DNA of 64,000 nucleotides from Buddleja alternifolia (taxonomy: Eukaryota > Streptophyta > Magnoliopsida > Lamiales > Scrophulariaceae). Under the pieces are notes generated by a model. That model was not told the origin of the DNA and searched no databases. It was given only the letters and a program-made list of their open reading frames with translations. Below, one piece after another: positions 60,056 through 64,000 of the stretch; the stretch's first letter is position 1; every line of letters begins with the position of its first letter. Location of the stretch: positions 5,433,001 to 5,497,000 of the forward strand of contig CM033405.1 of assembly GCA_019426215.1 (NCBI GenBank), given 5' to 3'. The position numbers and the translations under genes were made by a program.

Positions 60056-60721
60056 TAGTTATATTTCAGATTTAAGAGATTCAGGTTGGTTGGATTCAAT
60101 TTTAACTTTCAATGTGAAGTACAAAATCTAATTGCACTCGACAATACGCAACATATTTGTGGTTATAATTTAATTTCGAAAATATTATTTATAATTATAA
60201 ATAATTGTTTGTTATTGCAATTCAAACAAATACTAATAATAAAAAGAAAATAAATAAAGTGGAGAGAGAATTAAAAGAAGAGAAGCTGCTCAAATGCGAA
60301 ATTGGAGACCTTTGGGGCCCTATTTCCTTGTCTAAGCGAGACAAGCAAGTGGCTGATTCGAGGAAGGCATGCCACACTAGAAACTCTTTGTGGACAAGAA
60401 GCATTGCCTTACTTACATTTTTTTTTATTGAAGCGCACCCTGAGCCTTTAAGGGTTCCAGCTCTTGTTCCTATTCTGTTACAGGCTCCATTTCGTTGCAC
60501 GATTAAAGAGCGCACTGGGTCTAGAAATTTCTCTAGAGTGTGCGATCAAAATTCATTAAGCAATAACTATGTTCATATAGTAATTGAAATTTTTTTCAAG
60601 TATTCAAGAAAAATAAATTGCGATGAAGAGGATGAAATATATAAAGTGATATCTGAAAATTAAATATATCCATACGAGGCAAAAGACAAATTACTTCGAG
60701 TCATCAAAATTATTACTTTAT
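60056..60721. other. Unassigned region with a 152-codon open frame
   Basis: A plus-strand frame (60205-60663) is open, with a Lys-rich start and a hydrophobic centre (LLTFFFIEAHPEPLRVPALV), but has no family match and no convincing start context. It is more likely chance or an old pseudogene than a gene. Confidence 0.3.
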
Positions 60722-61110
60722 CGAGGATCCGCATGTTTTTATTTTTTGGATCGAGTCAACAATACAATCCAACCCGACAACCCGGTCAACCAAAATCATT
60801 GATTATGGGACACGTGGCATAATCCAGTTGACCAAAATATAAAATCAAAAATATTACTTTTTACACTATAAATACGCCTTTTCTGTTTATATGTGGGGAC
60901 CAGCATTTATTACACTCATTTTACCTCGTATTTGTTTCACAAAGGTTACCTCGTATATATTTTGTTTGTACGAGCAACTAAAATGGCCTTAGTTATATAA
61001 AATTCTAAATTTTGAACTACATTTAGATTTGATCATATTTATTTAAATGAACTAATAAAACATAAACTAGAATAATCACCAATAATTCAGAAAACTTGAT
61101 CTTTTACTCC
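60722..61110 (+). repeat. Tat-like LTR fragment
   Basis: It shares with the LTR at 1176 the ordered features CCGACAACCC, a TATA box (CTATAAATACGCC at about 60870), GTGGGGACCAGCATTTATT and a following CCTCGTATxxGTTTC block. No internal retrotransposon sequence adjoins it, so it is a solo or fragmentary LTR in plus orientation and not the 5' LTR of the minus-strand polyprotein. Confidence 0.5.
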
Positions 61111-61325
61111 ATCCGTGACTTCTAAATCATTTGATTTCTCCATCAAAACTTACACTTGACCTGTTAACAAAAAATCAGACCAACAAACAACACAAATACA
61201 TAAATTTGAATTGATATATTAAAGATGACATGATAAATAACTTATCAATTGCTAATGACATGAACAAACAATGAAGGTCATTCAGCTATATATTTAAGTA
61301 GCTATTGTTTCTACTTGGAGCACAA

Positions 61326-61572
61326 CACCTCTTGGCAATTCCTTTCAAATGTCAAAATAGAAACTCGAACCCCGATGTTCAAATTAGCAATCTCCTTATC
61401 AATTTCATCGACGTGATCCCTCAGAATTTTCTACAGCAAACACAAAATGAGATAAACTAAATTGACTTTTTGCTTTAATTCATCCTTAACTAAAAGAAAA
61501 TATGCACCTTTTGTCCCCTTATCCCAGCCATGTCAATCACCAAGCACTTGTGGACCCTACATATTGTACAAG
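61326..61572 (-). CDS. Two exon-like blocks of an unassigned gene, 3' end
   Basis: On the minus strand an acceptor ACAATATGTAG is followed by an open block ending GGACAAAAG (about 61572-61508; HKCLVIDMAGIRGQK), a donor GTGCAT, a 76-bp AT-rich intron ending TTTGCTGTAG, and a last block (61435-61326) encoding KILRDHVDEIDKEIANLNIG, then VRVSILTFERNCQEV and a TAG stop. The two blocks are in phase, the introns are canonical and the second block is helical and charged. I do not recognise the family and found no upstream exons in the window. It could be the tail of a gene starting further right, or a captured gene end. Confidence 0.4.
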
Positions 61573-62771
61573 TTCCATTATAAAGCTCTCCAAGCAAAAC
61601 ATGATAAGTGGAGTGTTTGTTAAACATTTACATCTTTAATTTGTATGGAGGATCAAATGTTGAGGTGCATCTAATATTATACATAATTTCTGTTAAACAA
61701 TATCCTAGAACACTCTTTATTAATTAAAACTTTGGCAAGTCATCTGGCCAGCAAATCAATATCAATATCAGGGGGAAAGAAAAAGATGCGATAGTAACTA
61801 AAACAAGTTTCTGAACAACAGAACATTGACTATGTAATCAAAGCATAACTATGAGATGCATTGCAATGTAAAATCTGCAATATAGCACAAAAGACTATAC
61901 AACAGTAGGTATTAGACTTCTCAAGTGATAAGATGCAAAACTCTTCTTTTCAAGTTTGTCTTAAAGCACAAGCCTCCTTAATCTAGAACTCAACACCCTT
62001 TTGAAATTTACCATAGATAATTAATCTGTGGCATATGAAAATATTTACTAAGTTATTGCTTACCATGCCAAAATTTACCAAAGATAATTAATTAGCTCCA
62101 AATTTGAATAGTAAGGAAATAGATGACTTGATGTCACATGGCAGTAGCCTTCTTATTTGTCATAGCCCTCATCAAGTTATAATTAGGTTGTGTGAGAAAT
62201 AAAAAGCCATATACAAGGGCACATCATTTATTCTGTTAGCATAATTATTATCAAATTATCAGCATAATTTCTATTCATTTAACTGATTCTTTCAGCTAGA
62301 ATCCTTTGTTAAATTTGACCAAACTTTACAGGATGAATTAAGATGAAGACATACAAAACCCTAGTTCCATCACAATACAAAAACAATGAATTATCAGAGC
62401 AAAAAACAACACAAAACAGATATACCGGAGAAAAATCAAACACACAGAAAATTTAACAAAATTAAAAATGAGATTTCATTCGAGAAATGGCTAACTGATA
62501 AAGATATTCCTGTACAATTAAGTGAGAGGGTAATGACATATAGATGTGAACTCGAGTAATATCTCATGTATAATCATGTATAATGAGCAAACTTTTGGGA
62601 GGCTGACAATTTACGTGGAAGAATAATATTTATGACTCCATAAAACTATAGAACTTGTATATATTATTAAAATTTAAAAGGTCCCTAGATCTTAATTTGG
62701 AGAAAAAATAACTTTGCTATCAATGAAAAAACTCGGCATCTTAATTTTATGTGTCTCTTTGAAGGACTAAG
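61573..62771. other. Intergenic or intronic, nothing recognised
   Basis: AT-rich, no ORF or element end. If the exon-like blocks at its left and the peroxiredoxin exon at its right belonged to one gene this would be intron, but they encode unrelated proteins. Confidence 0.4.
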
Positions 62772-63047
62772 AGAGTGTTTGGCTAAGCTTATAAGCTATT
62801 TAAAACATCTTATAAGATGTTTAAGAGCTTATAAACTCTTACAAAGTGTTTGATAATTTTTTTGGTGAAACAGCTTATAAGCTCTTAAAATAAGATGTTA
62901 GGAGCTTATAAGTTGTTAAAAAATGAGTAAGGGGACCCCAACTTATTTTTTAAAATCTTATAAGCTGGAGAGCTTATAAGCTCCAAAAACATCTTATAAG
63001 CATTAAGAGCTTATAAGCTCTTTAAAATAAGCTTAGCCAAACGCCCT
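62772..63047. mobile_element. MITE with TIR AGAGTGTTTGGCTAAGC (276 bp)
   Basis: Ends AGAGTGTTTGGCTAAGCTTA and AGGGCGTTTGGCTAAGCTTA (opposite strand). CTAAG flanks both sides (62767-62771 and 63048-63052). The body repeats AGCTTATAAGCT-type palindromes. This end sequence is common in plant hAT MITEs, though an 8-bp target duplication is not evident. Confidence 0.75.
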
Positions 63048-63283
63048 CTAAGTAAATGCTAACCCCTAAAATAAGGGTTACAACAAAAGTCACACGGCCT
63101 ACAAAGCTACATTGAACAAGAAAAATCTCACAAGTTAATAAAAACAACCAACTCCATACATCAAAATAGACAAAGAATAGCATAACTGACAAAAAGCGGA
63201 AAGCAATAACTATAGGACAAACGATTTCCACAAAAGGGTCAAAATATAGGTTGAATGATTATATGGCCTTCTTCATCAGTTAC

Positions 63284-63358
63284 CTTAATAAATTCCTGAT
63301 AAAAAACAGCCTTTGTTTTGAAGTCTGGAGTTGTATTTCCAACCAGTGGAAGTTCACT
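63284..63358 (-). pseudogene. Isolated 2-Cys peroxiredoxin (BAS1-type) exon
   Basis: Bounded by AG (63360-63359) and GTAACT (63283 downwards), this 75-bp block encodes 25 residues, SELPLVGNTTPDFKTKAVFY then QEFIK. This is the start of the mature thioredoxin-fold domain of chloroplast 2-Cys peroxiredoxins, which reduce peroxides. The exon boundaries equal those I expect for the plant gene. The next exon, with the catalytic TFVCPTE motif, is not found in the following 2 kb, and the transit-peptide exon would lie beyond the window. Lys, Thr and Tyr replace usual acidic residues. A pseudogene or captured exon is likely; a real gene with a very long intron is not excluded. Confidence 0.7.
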
Positions 63359-64000
63359 CTGTCAAATATCACAATACGAACAGATGTCCAAAATAATCCA
63401 TCATCATATGAAGGCACTCACCATGGGAAACTCAATCAATCTGAAAATGCAAACTGATAAGTTGACAAGTATCTAATCATTCTCTAATATCTCCAGGACG
63501 TAAGTTTTTGATAATGAACCTCACTCTAATTTTTTTACGAATTCATTATACAGAATTACTGTCAGAGTGTCGGTTAAAACAAGCCATTCCATTGAACAGT
63601 AAGAACACAGAGAAATAAACTTGATAACCTCAATGACAAACTTCCTTAGTCCTTGATTTCACCAAGAACAACACTGTGAACTTCAAATCTGGTCTTGGGC
63701 AGTCTTTAGGTGGGCAAGAAATGGATTTAGCAATCCTATGCGATTTTCTCTTTCTTTTCATTTGCTATTATAATCAAATCACGCCTGTTAATTAGAACAC
63801 TGTCAGACTAAGTATGAAATATCAGATGGAAACTTGAACCCTCCAACACACTCAACTACATTATCATTGCACAAGACACCATTCTCACAAAACATTTGAT
63901 TTCCAAAATGCTAAACTGAAACTATTAAGAAATGAACCAATACGAATTTTCTGAGAACAAATGAAAATCAGTATTTTCATGCCTCTAAAACAATTAAATC
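63359..64000. other. Right edge, intron-like or intergenic
   Basis: AT-rich sequence without a recognisable exon on either strand. It would be intron 1 of the peroxiredoxin if that gene continues right. Confidence 0.4.

Noticed and set aside
60205..60663. 152-codon ORF as a gene
   Set aside because: No recognisable domain, composition near background, and poor start context; kept only as an unassigned region.
60722..61110. 5' LTR of the minus-strand Tat polyprotein
   Set aside because: Its TATA box and motif order run on the plus strand, opposite to the polyprotein.

Overview
The window is AT-rich plant nuclear DNA, most likely from a eudicot. The evidence is GT-AG introns, plant-specific gene families (a GT47 xyloglucan-type glycosyltransferase, a purine permease, one 2-Cys peroxiredoxin exon) and a dense load of plant transposons (Ty3/gypsy, Ty1/copia, CACTA, hAT, MULE, tRNA-derived SINE). 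There is no bacterial gene organisation, CRISPR array or operon. Two host genes are clear: a single-exon GT47 gene (minus, 15304-16725) and a purine permease (plus, main exon ending at 34256). The permease appears to start with a 7-nt coding exon at 30498 and carries an in-frame stop near its N-terminus. At the right edge lie an isolated 2-Cys peroxiredoxin exon (63284-63358, minus) and two unassigned exon-like blocks (61326-61572, minus).

Layout. 1-1.7 kb: the 3' end of a plus-strand Ty3/gypsy element (antisense acidic ORF, polypurine tract, LTR). 2.37-3.29 kb: hAT element. 3.86-7.01 kb: decayed, truncated Ty1/copia element ending at a MULE-like element (7.01-8.64 kb). 8.98-13.99 kb: a 5-kb CACTA element holding a leucine-rich-repeat receptor fragment. 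15.3-16.7 kb: GT47 gene. 16.8-20.9 kb: AT-rich intergenic DNA ending in copy A of a segmental duplication. 20.94-28.50 kb: a complete but pol-less LTR retrotransposon (minus, ATATA target duplication) with a MULE inside it and a hAT inside the MULE. 28.6-29.5 kb: a repeat found again at 59.1-60.05 kb. 30.5-34.3 kb: purine permease. 35.8-42.4 kb: hAT, CACTA MITE, SINE, several MULEs and copy B of the segmental duplication. 43.5-59.1 kb: a large Tat-type Ty3/gypsy element on the minus strand. Its polyprotein (59097 to 53479) converges on an antisense, intron-containing gene (43564 to 53205), which is itself split by a rearranged Athila-like non-autonomous element (44.84-51.82 kb). 60.7-61.1 kb: a Tat-like LTR fragment. 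62.8-63.05 kb: a MITE.

Most of the window is therefore layered transposon insertions, many with exact target-site duplications that can be read directly. The strongest candidates for something unusual are: (i) the Tat-type element with a spliced antisense gene, homologous to the partial minus-strand ORF at the left edge; (ii) exactly 30 copies of a 14-bp repeat just downstream of the primer-binding site of the pol-less element, whose sense strand reads as serial 5' splice donors; (iii) the int-LTR-int-LTR-inverted-LTR composite; and (iv) related AACGTT-type palindromes upstream of the TATA boxes of two unrelated LTRs.
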